Part shown: one piece after another, positions 1 to 6,433 of the stretch
Position numbering within the stretch: position 1 is the first letter of the stretch
Layout: each line of letters starts with the position of its first letter
From: JBFKPQ01 sp041628225
GTDB taxonomy: Bacteria > Actinomycetota > Acidimicrobiia > Spongiisociales > JAENVV01
Direction: 5' to 3'
DNA: 20,588 nucleotides
Assembly: GCA_041628225.1 (NCBI GenBank)
Contig: JBFKPQ010000030.1
Coordinates: forward strand, 1-20,588
Notes under the pieces: generated by a model
Told to the model about the DNA's origin: nothing
The model's input: the letters and a program-made list of their open reading frames with translations, nothing else
Databases searched by the model: none
Translations under genes and position numbers: made by a program

Positions 1-35
1 GGCCGGAACGCCGAGATCCCGGATCGAGAGACCAA

Positions 36-161
36 CGCACGGGAGTTTGCGAACGCAAACTCCGCACGGACCGGCCCAAAGGCCGGTACGCCCCGACCAG
101 GATTCGGCGAATCTGGATCAAACAAAGCTGAAGACCCGCCCTTCGGACGGGTCTTCAGCTT
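36..161 (-). repeat. Four-hairpin 3' flank of tRNA-Glu(CUC), copy A
   Basis: Reading down the minus strand after the tRNA there are four hairpins: 162-124 (terminator-like), 116-97, 87-70 and 63-42. The 97-116 hairpin pairs CCA with TGG and GATTC with GAATC around a GGC loop, with one bulged G. The 70-87 hairpin is ACCGGCC/GGCCGGT with loop CAAA. The 42-63 hairpin is a 10-bp stem starting GGAGTTTGC with a 2-nt loop. The same order, with different but still paired bases, lies behind tRNA-Glu(UUC) at 6434-6572. The 11 bases at 90-100 repeat the 3' end of the adjacent tRNA at 167-177. Function is unknown. It could be a structured transcript tail, a duplicated tRNA remnant or a mobile palindromic repeat. 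Confidence 0.6.
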
Positions 162-162
162 T
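124..162 (-). terminator. Hairpin terminator after tRNA-Glu(CUC)
   Basis: There is a perfect 15-bp inverted repeat, with arms 124-138 and 148-162. It can extend inward by three more pairs including one G-U, leaving a 3-nt loop. On the minus strand it follows the tRNA CCA end immediately, sharing its last base, and is followed by a short T-rich stretch. Position and stem strength fit an intrinsic terminator for the tRNA-Gln/tRNA-Glu transcript, although the U-tract is weak. Confidence 0.75.
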
Positions 163-237
163 GGCAGCCCCGACCAGATTCGAACTGGCGTTACCGGCTT
201 GAGAGGCCGGCGTCCTAGGCCGCTAGACGACGGGGCC
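162..237 (-). tRNA. tRNA-Glu (anticodon CUC)
   Basis: The minus strand folds as a full cloverleaf. The acceptor GGCCCCG pairs with CGGGGCT, giving a G1-U72 wobble at the end. The anticodon stem CCGGC/GCCGG encloses loop CTCTCAA with anticodon CUC, and the T-arm carries TTCGAAT. The discriminator base is G73 and CCA is encoded at 164-162. It lies 47 bases after tRNA-Gln on the same strand. The spacer 238-284 holds two small hairpins (241-262 and 269-284), so the two tRNAs are probably cut from one precursor. A second isoacceptor (UUC) is at 6573-6645 and differs in having A73 and no encoded CCA. Confidence 0.95.
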
Positions 238-284
238 GTGCCGTGAGCCTATTGGTTCACGGACGTCACCCGGGGTTGTCCGGG

Positions 285-359
285 TGGCTCGGGGGGAAGG
301 ACTCGAACCCTCAATAACAGGGCCAGAACCTGTCGTGTTGCCAATTACACCACCCCCGA
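285..359 (-). tRNA. tRNA-Gln (anticodon CUG)
   Basis: The minus-strand cloverleaf has acceptor TCGGGGG/CCCCCGA, so the first pair is U1-A72, discriminator G73, and an encoded CCA at 287-285. The anticodon stem ACAGG/CCTGT encloses loop TTCTGGC, anticodon CUG, and the T-loop is TTCGAGT. In bacteria using the transamidation route, GatCAB recognises tRNA-Gln partly through U1-A72, and gatCAB lies at the far end of this window. The gene begins 32 bases after the DppC-like permease and has its own candidate promoter inside the end of that gene. Confidence 0.95.
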
Positions 360-370
360 AGGGCGCCGAA

Positions 371-400
371 AGGATATTGGCCGGGCCCGACCTACGCAAA
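371..400 (-). promoter_or_regulatory. Candidate promoter for the tRNA-Gln/tRNA-Glu transcript
   Basis: On the minus strand a -35-like TTTGCG (400-395) and a -10 TATCCT (376-371) are separated by 18 bases. The -10 ends 12 bases before the tRNA 5' end. The -35 overlaps the end of the upstream permease gene. tRNA-Glu(UUC) has a -10-like hexamer at exactly the same 12-base distance. Inferred from sequence only. Confidence 0.45.
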
Positions 401-1306
401 CCACCGGCGGGGCCGGAGCTGCGGATCGGCGGCCCGCCGAAGACCGAGCGACACGAAGTAGAAGGCGGCCGAGAAAAGCGTCAGTGACACGGCCGGTGGG
501 ACGAGGGCGTTCCAGGCGACGGCGCCGGTGAGTGGGTCTCGGAAGGTCGTTCCGAAGTAGACCATGGTTCCCCAGCTGAGTCGTGTGCCGGTTTGTCCGA
601 GAAACGAGACGAATCCGTCGGCGACGACGGCTCCGGCAACCGACAGCATCATGAACACGGCCGCCATGGGCAGGAGATGCGGGAGGAGGTGCCGCACCGC
701 GATGGTCGTGTTCGAGGCCCCGGACACGCGCGCCGAGTCGATGAACGGACGCACCATAACGGTGGCGGCGTAGGCGCGCAGCACGATCGCTCCTCCGCCG
801 AGACCGGCGATGGTTCCGTAGACCAGGCCGAAAACAACGGGGCCAAGGTCGCGAGACAGGGGTCCGGTGCCGATGACGAGCATGAAGATGGGCGCGGGCA
901 ACAACAGCACGGCGTCGGACACATGAGCGAGCGTTTGGTCGACCCAGCGGCGGCCGACCGCGCCGACGGCGGCGACCGCCGTTCCGACGATGGCCGTGGT
1001 GAAGGCGGCGACGATCGACAGCACCCAGGTCGGGCGCGTCGCCGCCAGCAACATGCTGAGCACGTCTCGTCCGAGGTTGTCGGTGCCGAGCCAATGGCTT
1101 TGCGACGGTGGCGACGGGTGCAAGATCTCCAGGTCGTAGCCCGTCATCGGGTCGTACACGCCGGACGGCCATGCGCGGTCCATGAGCAGCGGATGGGCGA
1201 GAGCCATCAAACCGAACGCACCGATCAGCACGAGACCGACCAACGCGATTCTCGATCGGAACAACTCGCGGACGACATCGCCCCACGCTCCCCTGCGCCC
1301 ACTCAT
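392..1306 (-). CDS. ABC transporter permease, DppC/OppC-like
   Basis: This 304-aa inner-membrane permease subunit belongs to the peptide/nickel (Dpp/Opp) importer class. The N-terminal cytoplasmic stretch and first helix are followed by HWLGTDNLGRDVLSMLL, a strong DppC-family signature. The EAA loop that contacts the ATPase is visible as ARVSGASNTTIAVRHLLPHLLP. Several further hydrophobic helices follow, and the length is normal for the family. It overlaps the end of the DppB-like gene by four bases (ATGA), so the two should be translationally coupled and form a heterodimer. No substrate-binding protein or ATP-binding subunit is encoded in this operon, so those parts must come from elsewhere and the substrate cannot be told. 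tRNA-Gln follows 32 bases downstream. Confidence 0.9.
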   Translation of the reverse strand: MSGRRGAWGDVVRELFRSRIALVGLVLIGAFGLMALAHPLLMDRAWPSGVYDPMTGYDLEILHPSPPSQSHWLGTDNLGRDVLSMLLAATRPTWVLSIVAAFTTAIVGTAVAAVGAVGRRWVDQTLAHVSDAVLLLPAPIFMLVIGTGPLSRDLGPVVFGLVYGTIAGLGGGAIVLRAYAATVMVRPFIDSARVSGASNTTIAVRHLLPHLLPMAAVFMMLSVAGAVVADGFVSFLGQTGTRLSWGTMVYFGTTFRDPLTGAVAWNALVPPAVSLTLFSAAFYFVSLGLRRAADPQLRPRRWFA

Positions 1307-2445
1307 GCCTGCCTCCGCCGCAGACGAGGGTCGACGACCGCCATGATCAGGTCGAGCGCCAGCCGGGCCACGAGCGCGATCACGCCGATGACGGCGAGGG
1401 CGCCCATCACCACCGGCATGTCCTGAGCTTCGATGCTGCGGAACAGGAAGTCACCCAAGCCGGGCCACGCGACCGACCGTTCGACGATGACGAGTCCGGT
1501 CATGAGAAACGGGATCGACACGGCAAGCCGGCTGAGGAGCGGAACGATCGCGTTGGGCGCGGCATGCCGGTCCCGGATGGCGCGTTCGGACAGCCCTTTG
1601 GCGCGAGCTGCCGCGATGAAGTCTTCGTGTTTCGTGGCGACCATGGTCGTCTGCATGATCAGCAGGAACTCGCCGTAGGCGAGCAAGGTGAACGCCACGA
1701 GTGGAACCGCGGCGTCGAGCACGAGGTCGAAGGCGTGGACGTGATAGCCCTGCCGCCACCACCAGAGCGGCACCAAGACCGCCGCGAAGGCCCCGATCAG
1801 CGAGGCAGGAACTCGACGTCGCCACATCCGGCGCGCGATCCGGCTGGTCGCCACCAAGACGACGAGCACGACGAGCAAAGACACCGTCATGTCGACGAGT
1901 ACCCCGCCGGGTTCCAGGTCGCTGTCGAACCAGAGCCTGCCTCCGTCGTCGAGGAACCGCTGTCGCAGGTCGGAAACTCGGGGACCGAGCGCGGTCACCA
2001 GTACAAAGGCGAGGAAGGGCGGAAAAGCGGTCACGAATCCCAGGCCGGCGAGCGTCATCGATTCCGAACGGAGCCCCGGTCGCCAGGCCGTCCACCGGCC
2101 CTGCCATCCACCGATGAGATAGGCGAGCAGGAGTCCGGTGACGAACACGAAGAGCGTCGCCGGTACGACATCGAGCAGGAGCCGGCTGACAGGCATCCCG
2201 AACGTCGAGCCACCCAGTTCCCCGGAGGCGAGGGCCCGCACCCACTTCAGGTACTGGACCCACAGCGACTGGTCGAGACCCAACTGAGCTCTCAGGTCCG
2301 CCAGTTCCTGTTCGGTCATGCCCAGCCGGAGCGGAGTCACGAAGTCACCAGGGATGAGCGCCTGAACTCCGAAGAACATGGCCGTGAGGAACCCGACCAG
2401 GGCGAGCAGGCCCGACGCCACTCGACGGGCGAGGTACCTCAGCAT
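1303..2445 (-). CDS. ABC transporter permease, DppB/OppB-like
   Basis: This 380-aa membrane permease is the usual partner of the DppC-like protein that follows it with a 4-base overlap. It opens with MLRYLARRVASGLLALVGF, the typical DppB N-terminal helix. A periplasmic segment containing LRAQLGLDQSLWVQYLKWV, characteristic of the family, follows. The EAA loop (IAAARAKGLSERAIRDRHAA) is near the C-terminus, before PGLGDFLFRSIEAQDMPVVMG. It is longer than most family members (roughly 310-340 aa). The excess is in the middle, where an added stretch contains extra hydrophobic segments and a basic RRMWRRR patch. The start lies 9 bases after the thioredoxin-like gene, with no clear ribosome binding site, which suggests coupling. 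The substrate is unknown. Confidence 0.88.
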   Translation of the reverse strand: MLRYLARRVASGLLALVGFLTAMFFGVQALIPGDFVTPLRLGMTEQELADLRAQLGLDQSLWVQYLKWVRALASGELGGSTFGMPVSRLLLDVVPATLFVFVTGLLLAYLIGGWQGRWTAWRPGLRSESMTLAGLGFVTAFPPFLAFVLVTALGPRVSDLRQRFLDDGGRLWFDSDLEPGGVLVDMTVSLLVVLVVLVATSRIARRMWRRRVPASLIGAFAAVLVPLWWWRQGYHVHAFDLVLDAAVPLVAFTLLAYGEFLLIMQTTMVATKHEDFIAAARAKGLSERAIRDRHAAPNAIVPLLSRLAVSIPFLMTGLVIVERSVAWPGLGDFLFRSIEAQDMPVVMGALAVIGVIALVARLALDLIMAVVDPRLRRRQA

Positions 2446-2454
2446 GGCGGCGCG

Positions 2455-3078
2455 TCAGGGTGTGGCGAGTCCTCGGGCAACGGCGTCGATCGTGTCCATT
2501 GGCAGCCGACCGGCCGCGCGTCCGACGACCCGACCTTCGCCGTCAACGAACACCCAGTAGGGGAAGGCCTCGAGTCCAAAGGCTTGCGCGACGCTCGATT
2601 CGTCGTCATCGACGAGCACCGGCGAGTTCCAACCGACACTGGCCAACCATGTGGATGGAGGGTAGTTGTCCCGCACTCGGGACACGGAGGTGGAGATGGC
2701 GATCAGGTCGACGGCTTCGGGCAGGTTGCCGCCGTTCACCCACTGCTGGACCTCGGGCGCCTCCTCCTGACAGTGCGGGCACCAGTGCGCGACGAACAAG
2801 AGGAGTTTGGGTCGTCCGTCGTCGGGGGCGATGGTCACGGTGTCGCCATCGAAGTCCGAGCCGGTGACGGTCGGCACGAGCATGCCGGCGGCGGGATCGG
2901 GGGTGGAGGTACTCCCCTGGGGAAGCCTCGCCCCGCTGATGGCGACAGGCCGCGTCTCGGGTGGCGCCTCGACGTCGTCGGTGGTCCCTCCTCCGAGGAA
3001 CACGACGAGGGCGGTGATGCCCGCGACGAGCACCACCAGGCCGCCGACGACGGCCAACACGATCTTGTTTGTGGACAT
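2455..3078 (-). CDS. Membrane-anchored thioredoxin-fold protein (TlpA/DsbA-like)
   Basis: This 207-aa extracytoplasmic thiol-disulfide oxidoreductase has one N-terminal membrane helix (about residues 6-28) and no lipobox. A low-complexity linker rich in Pro, Thr and Ser leads to a thioredoxin fold. The active site is WCPHC (C100 and C103), and the conserved cis-proline is in AFPYW (P173). CPHC is the DsbA-type dipeptide, which tends to give an oxidising protein, while the overall layout is more TlpA/redoxin-like. Its ATG overlaps the stop of the DsbB-like gene by one base (TGATG). An oxidase/reoxidase pair is therefore likely: this protein acts on exported proteins and the DsbB-like protein regenerates it. 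I set the start at that overlap, because the open frame continues upstream only as an antisense shadow. Confidence 0.85.
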   Translation of the reverse strand: MSTNKIVLAVVGGLVVLVAGITALVVFLGGGTTDDVEAPPETRPVAISGARLPQGSTSTPDPAAGMLVPTVTGSDFDGDTVTIAPDDGRPKLLLFVAHWCPHCQEEAPEVQQWVNGGNLPEAVDLIAISTSVSRVRDNYPPSTWLASVGWNSPVLVDDDESSVAQAFGLEAFPYWVFVDGEGRVVGRAAGRLPMDTIDAVARGLATP

Positions 3079-3602
3079 CAGGACTCCTCGGCGCCGACGA
3101 TCAGTAATGCGGCAATGGCGGTGAAACCGCTCAAGGCCATGAAGGGTATGGACACGAATCCGAATTCGGAAACCCAGCGGAACGAACACGGGACGGTGGG
3201 AGAACAGGCCGCCCCCGAGAGGGACGGGAACGTCTGCAGGGTGTAGTGGTAGGCGGCGATACCCCAGCCGATGAGCGCGAGTGGCGCTCCGGACCATCGC
3301 GCGGTCCGGCGGTCGCCCCGAACCGCCGCAACGGCCAACACGACGACCAGCGGGTACATGGCGATTCTCTGGTACCAGCACAGCGTGCACGGGGTGAAAC
3401 CAGCCACCTCGGAGTAGTAGAGGCTTCCGGCCATCGAGGCGGCCGCCACGAGCCATGCGAGCGGTACGGCGAGCCGAGCCAACGCCTGTCGGGCGGGTGG
3501 GGATCGTCTGATGAAGGGTGCGGCGACAAACACCCCGATCCCGGCAGCGAGCGCCACGAGCGCTAGCAGGGCGAAGAGGAGGTTGAACTGGGTCAGCGTC
3601 AT
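3078..3602 (-). CDS. Disulfide bond formation protein, DsbB/BdbC family
   Basis: This 174-aa integral membrane protein would pass electrons from an extracytoplasmic thioredoxin-fold partner to quinone. Both redox pairs of the family are visible. C72 and C75 lie in CTLCWYQRIAMYPL, which is nearly diagnostic of DsbB/BdbC. C133 and C139 lie in CSPTVPC in the second outer loop. The helices are arranged as one extra N-terminal span plus the usual four. It starts 6 bases after the YbdK-type ligase gene and overlaps the thioredoxin-fold gene by one base. The pair is thus encoded together and probably made in proportion. Confidence 0.93.
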   Translation of the reverse strand: MTLTQFNLLFALLALVALAAGIGVFVAAPFIRRSPPARQALARLAVPLAWLVAAASMAGSLYYSEVAGFTPCTLCWYQRIAMYPLVVVLAVAAVRGDRRTARWSGAPLALIGWGIAAYHYTLQTFPSLSGAACSPTVPCSFRWVSEFGFVSIPFMALSGFTAIAALLIVGAEES

Positions 3603-3608
3603 GCCGAA

Positions 3609-4781
3609 TCAGTCTGCCGCACCATCTCCGGTGTTCGCCCCGGCCGTTAGACCCTCCGTGGTCTGGTCGATCAGCAGGTCCACGACCGCGTGCAGCGCTT
3701 CGCGGTCGGACGCGCCGGCTTCGACCGCGGCGGCGAAGGCGTCGAGTTGACGGTCGGCCGAGGTGCCGTTCTCGACGATCGTGCGGGCGTGCGCGACCTG
3801 GTCGAGACAACCCAGCCGTTCGGCATCCGGTGTGACCAACTCGATGATCTCATCGACGAGTTCTGCGAACGCCACGAGTTCGCCCCGTCCGAAGTCGACG
3901 AGGCTTCCGTGGATGCCGTAGCGCTGCGCACGCCAGATGTTCTCCTCGATGAGGAGCGAGGCGTAGGTGCGCCACCGCTGGTTCTGGCGGCGGCGCCGGT
4001 AGAGCATCGAGAGAAGCGACAGGTACAGCGCAGCGATGGTCACGCCGTCGGCGAGACGAGTGCAGATGTCGGCGATGCGCAGTTCGATCGTCGGGTAGCG
4101 AGCACTGGGACGGATGTCCCACCACAATCGTGTGGCGTCGTCGATGACGCCGGGCTCGACGAGCGCGTTGACATGCCGCTGGTATTCGGCCCAACTGCTG
4201 AATTCGGGCGGCAACCCCGTGCGTGGTAGCGCCTTGAACACGCTTTTGCGGTACGACTTCAGTCCGGTGTCGGCGCCGTGCCAGAACGGCGACGAGGTCG
4301 ACAGCGCGTACAGGTGCGGCAGGAAGTAGGTCACCTGGCTCATGAGGTCGACGCGCAGGTCGGCGTCGCCGATACCGACGTGTACGTGCATGCCGCAGAT
4401 GACCAATCGGCGAAGCACGGCCTGCAGGTCGCGTTCGAGGCCCTGGTACCGCTCTTTGGCGGTGGTCAGCTGATCGTGCCAGTCGGCGAACGGGTGGGTC
4501 GACGCGGCGATGATGGCGAAGCCATGGTCCGCCGCGGCGCCCGACACGGCAAGCCGGAGGCGGGCCAGGTCGGCCGCGGCGTCGTCGAGGCGCTCACAGA
4601 CGCGAGTTCCGACTTCGATCTGCGATCTCAGGAATTCGGGGCTCACCTGACCACCGAGGATCTCCTCGAGGTCGGACATGAGGCGGGAAGGCGGGTCGGC
4701 GACGAGATCCCTCGTTTCGCGGTCGACCAGCAGGTATTCCTCTTCGATCCCGATCGTGAACTCGGGGCTTGTCACTGACAT
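3609..4781 (-). CDS. Carboxylate-amine ligase, YbdK family (glutamate-cysteine ligase-like)
   Basis: This 390-aa ATP-dependent ligase belongs to the GCS2/YbdK family, whose best-studied members join glutamate to cysteine weakly; the true substrate is often unknown. The sequence shows GIEEEYLLVD (E13-E15, metal/ATP site), GMHVHVG (131-136), WWDIRPSARYPTIELRI (220-236) and ENIWRAQRYG. All are core family motifs, and the length is normal. The ATG sits 7 bases after a -10-like TAGGGT, which suggests a leaderless message. It heads an operon with DsbB-like and thioredoxin-like genes and two ABC permeases, so a thiol-related substrate is tempting, but that is inference. Actinobacteria usually make mycothiol rather than glutathione. 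Confidence 0.88.
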   Translation of the reverse strand: MSVTSPEFTIGIEEEYLLVDRETRDLVADPPSRLMSDLEEILGGQVSPEFLRSQIEVGTRVCERLDDAAADLARLRLAVSGAAADHGFAIIAASTHPFADWHDQLTTAKERYQGLERDLQAVLRRLVICGMHVHVGIGDADLRVDLMSQVTYFLPHLYALSTSSPFWHGADTGLKSYRKSVFKALPRTGLPPEFSSWAEYQRHVNALVEPGVIDDATRLWWDIRPSARYPTIELRIADICTRLADGVTIAALYLSLLSMLYRRRRQNQRWRTYASLLIEENIWRAQRYGIHGSLVDFGRGELVAFAELVDEIIELVTPDAERLGCLDQVAHARTIVENGTSADRQLDAFAAAVEAGASDREALHAVVDLLIDQTTEGLTAGANTGDGAAD

Positions 4782-4787
4782 GCGAAT

Positions 4788-4793
4788 ACCCTA
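4788..4793 (-). promoter_or_regulatory. -10 element of a likely leaderless promoter for the ligase operon
   Basis: On the minus strand TAGGGT (4793-4788) ends 7 bases before the A of the ligase ATG. That puts the predicted transcription start on the start codon. There is no purine-rich ribosome binding site between them. The same arrangement occurs in front of corA and pgpA. Confidence 0.5.
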
Positions 4794-4817
4794 CCGAGCG
4801 TGCGAGCCCCGCCTCGG

Positions 4818-5207
4818 TCACTCCGCCAACGAACTCGCATCCGGCGGGACATCGACGGCGTGGCGTTCGAGCACCTCCAGCGGCACGATGTCGAGGGTCC
4901 GCTCCGTGGTGGACGCCAAGACCACCGGCGCGGCGACGCCATCTGCGTGGGCTCGCACCCAATTCCGGGCGGTCACGCACCAGCGGTCCCCTGGCGCGAG
5001 ACCGGGGAAACGGTACTGCGGCAACGGAGTGATGAGGTCGTTGCCGATGGCCCGCTGATGCTCGAGGAACGCTTCGGTCATCACCGCACAGATGCTGTGA
5101 TACCCGACGTCTTCTGGCCCCCACCGACAAGTTCCGTCGCGGAAGAAGCCGGTCATGGGATCCGTCGAGCATGCCTCGAGCGGCCCCCCGAGTACGTTGC
5201 GTTCCAT
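4818..5207 (-). CDS. DUF2237 family protein
   Basis: This 129-aa protein matches the DUF2237 pattern along its whole length. The visible signatures are MERNVLGGPLEACSTDPMTGFFRDG near the start (first 10 residues NVLGGPL plus CSTDP), GPEDVGYHSICAVMTEAFLE, GNDLITPLPQYRFPGLAPGDRWCV, and VVLASTTERTLDIVPLEVL at the end. The family is small, soluble and of unknown biochemical function. Conserved Cys, Asp and His residues hint at metal binding, but nothing here proves it. It is divergent from corA across 44 bases. The ligase gene starts 36 bases downstream with its own -10, so they are probably separate units. I chose the ATG before ERNVLGG because upstream residues are not family-like. Confidence 0.88.
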   Translation of the reverse strand: MERNVLGGPLEACSTDPMTGFFRDGTCRWGPEDVGYHSICAVMTEAFLEHQRAIGNDLITPLPQYRFPGLAPGDRWCVTARNWVRAHADGVAAPVVLASTTERTLDIVPLEVLERHAVDVPPDASSLAE

Positions 5208-5213
5208 GTGAGC

Positions 5214-5245
5214 AGTATGGCCGATGGTGCCGCACGTCCTAGGAT
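5214..5245. promoter_or_regulatory. Divergent promoter region between DUF2237 and corA
   Basis: For corA, TAGGAT (5240-5245, plus strand) ends 7 bases before the GTG at 5252. For DUF2237, CATACT on the minus strand (5219-5214) ends 7 bases before the ATG at 5207. Both fit leaderless transcription, the first strongly and the second weakly. The two -10 elements are only 20 bases apart, so polymerases firing in opposite directions would compete for the same DNA. Confidence 0.45.
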
Positions 5246-5251
5246 CACGAC

Positions 5252-6349
5252 GTGAAGACGCGCATCTTGTGGTCGGACGGTGAGGCTGCTCGACCGGCCT
5301 CCGACGTGACGGTCGATACCGCAGCCGAATGGGTCTGGGTCGATGTCCAGGCCAGTCCGAACGACTTCGCCGACCTCGTGGCGCTGACCGCACCGTTGCA
5401 GCTCGATGCGCTGGCCATGCGGGATGCCGTCGACGACCTCGACCTTCCGAAGGTCGACGACTTCGGCGACCACCTGCTGGTCGTGCTGCACGGCGTGCAC
5501 ACAGACCGCGTCCAGACCTACGAGATCGATTGTTTCGTGACCGCCGGACACCTCGTGACCGTGCACCGCCACCCTTCGGACACGATCGATTTGCTGTGGG
5601 AGCAGGTGCAGGAGAACCCGACGCTCGCGGCCGGCGGGGTGGACGAGCTCTTGGGGCGGCTGGCCGATGTGTTGACCAGACGGCTGCTGTCGATCGTCGA
5701 TGCATTCGACGATCGGATCGACGATCTGATCACGAAGGCGTTGACCGCCGACCCCATGTTGCTGGAGGACCTCACCGCCGTACGGACGGAACTCACGCGT
5801 GTGCGTCGGTCGGCCCATCCGCAGCGGGAGGCGCTCGACGTTTTGCGGCGCAGCACGTCTCCGCTGTTGACCAATGCGGGACGTCGCCGTTTCTCGGACG
5901 TCTTCGACGCGGCGTCGCGGGCGAGCCAGGAGCTGAATTCGGCGCGGACGTCGTTGGCCGAGACGTTGGACGCCTACCGGGGCGCCGAGGCTCGTGCGGC
6001 GACGGACGTGACGAAGGTGCTGACCATCTACGCGGCGATCATGTTGCCGTTGTCGTTGGTGGCCGGGTTCTTTGGCATGAACTTCGTCGATCTGCCGTGG
6101 ACCGGTGAGTCGTGGGGTTGGATCGTGGCGACCGTGGTGATGGCGGTCATCGCGGCCGTTTCTCTCGGTACGTTCATCGCGTTGGGCTGGATCCGTCGCC
6201 CGTCGAGCCGTGAGGCGGGCGTCACGTTGGGCCGTGGTCTCGCGGAGGCGGCCCGGACTCCGGCGCAGGTGGTCGGTGCGGTGTTGGAGGTGTCCAAGAC
6301 GCCGCTGCGTGCGCTGTCCCCTCGTCTCACGAACCGAGAAGACCGCTAG
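5252..6349 (+). CDS. corA: CorA-family magnesium/cobalt transporter
   Basis: This 365-aa divalent cation channel has the canonical layout. A cytoplasmic N-terminal alpha/beta domain contains YEIDCFVTAGHLVTVHR. A long charged helical region (about 140-255) follows. Then comes TM1, ending in the pore signature GMN at residues 275-277 (AGFFGMNF), a short acidic outer loop, and TM2. About 50 residues follow TM2, which is longer than in classic CorA, where the chain ends soon after TM2. The extra tail is Ala/Arg-rich and presumably cytoplasmic. The start is GTG and probably leaderless. The gene stands alone and converges with the tRNA-Glu(UUC) element. No separate terminator is obvious in the 84 bases 6350-6433. 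Confidence 0.93.
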   Translation: MKTRILWSDGEAARPASDVTVDTAAEWVWVDVQASPNDFADLVALTAPLQLDALAMRDAVDDLDLPKVDDFGDHLLVVLHGVHTDRVQTYEIDCFVTAGHLVTVHRHPSDTIDLLWEQVQENPTLAAGGVDELLGRLADVLTRRLLSIVDAFDDRIDDLITKALTADPMLLEDLTAVRTELTRVRRSAHPQREALDVLRRSTSPLLTNAGRRRFSDVFDAASRASQELNSARTSLAETLDAYRGAEARAATDVTKVLTIYAAIMLPLSLVAGFFGMNFVDLPWTGESWGWIVATVVMAVIAAVSLGTFIALGWIRRPSSREAGVTLGRGLAEAARTPAQVVGAVLEVSKTPLRALSPRLTNREDR

Positions 6350-6433
6350 CACCCAGGCCCGGCCTGTCGGCTCTCAGGCGGGCGGACCGGCAGACCCGTG
6401 GGAACATCGAGAACCAGACACGACGCGCCTGCC

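Noticed and set aside
36..116. CRISPR-like or phage attachment interpretation of the hairpin repeats
   Set aside because: There are no regularly spaced identical repeats with unique spacers and no cas or integrase gene in view. The duplicated tRNA ends are too close together to bracket an element.
345..1286. 313-codon minus-strand frame overlapping the DppC-like permease
   Set aside because: Arg-rich composition, runs through the tRNA-Gln gene end, and lies in a different frame from the recognised permease.
1564..3246. Long plus-strand open frame of 560 codons opposite the permease and redox genes
   Set aside because: Its translation is a low-complexity Arg/Glu/Asp/His/Gly mix without domains. 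The minus strand encodes clear permease, DsbB and thioredoxin motifs. It is a high-GC antisense shadow.
2455..3810. Fusion of the thioredoxin-fold protein to a 240-residue upstream domain
   Set aside because: The upstream residues are an out-of-frame reading of the DsbB-like gene. The TGATG junction with that gene marks the real start.
6350..6433. Small gene or terminator between corA and the tRNA-Glu element
   Set aside because: Short frames there have no start signal or plausible composition, and no strong hairpin with a T-run is visible.
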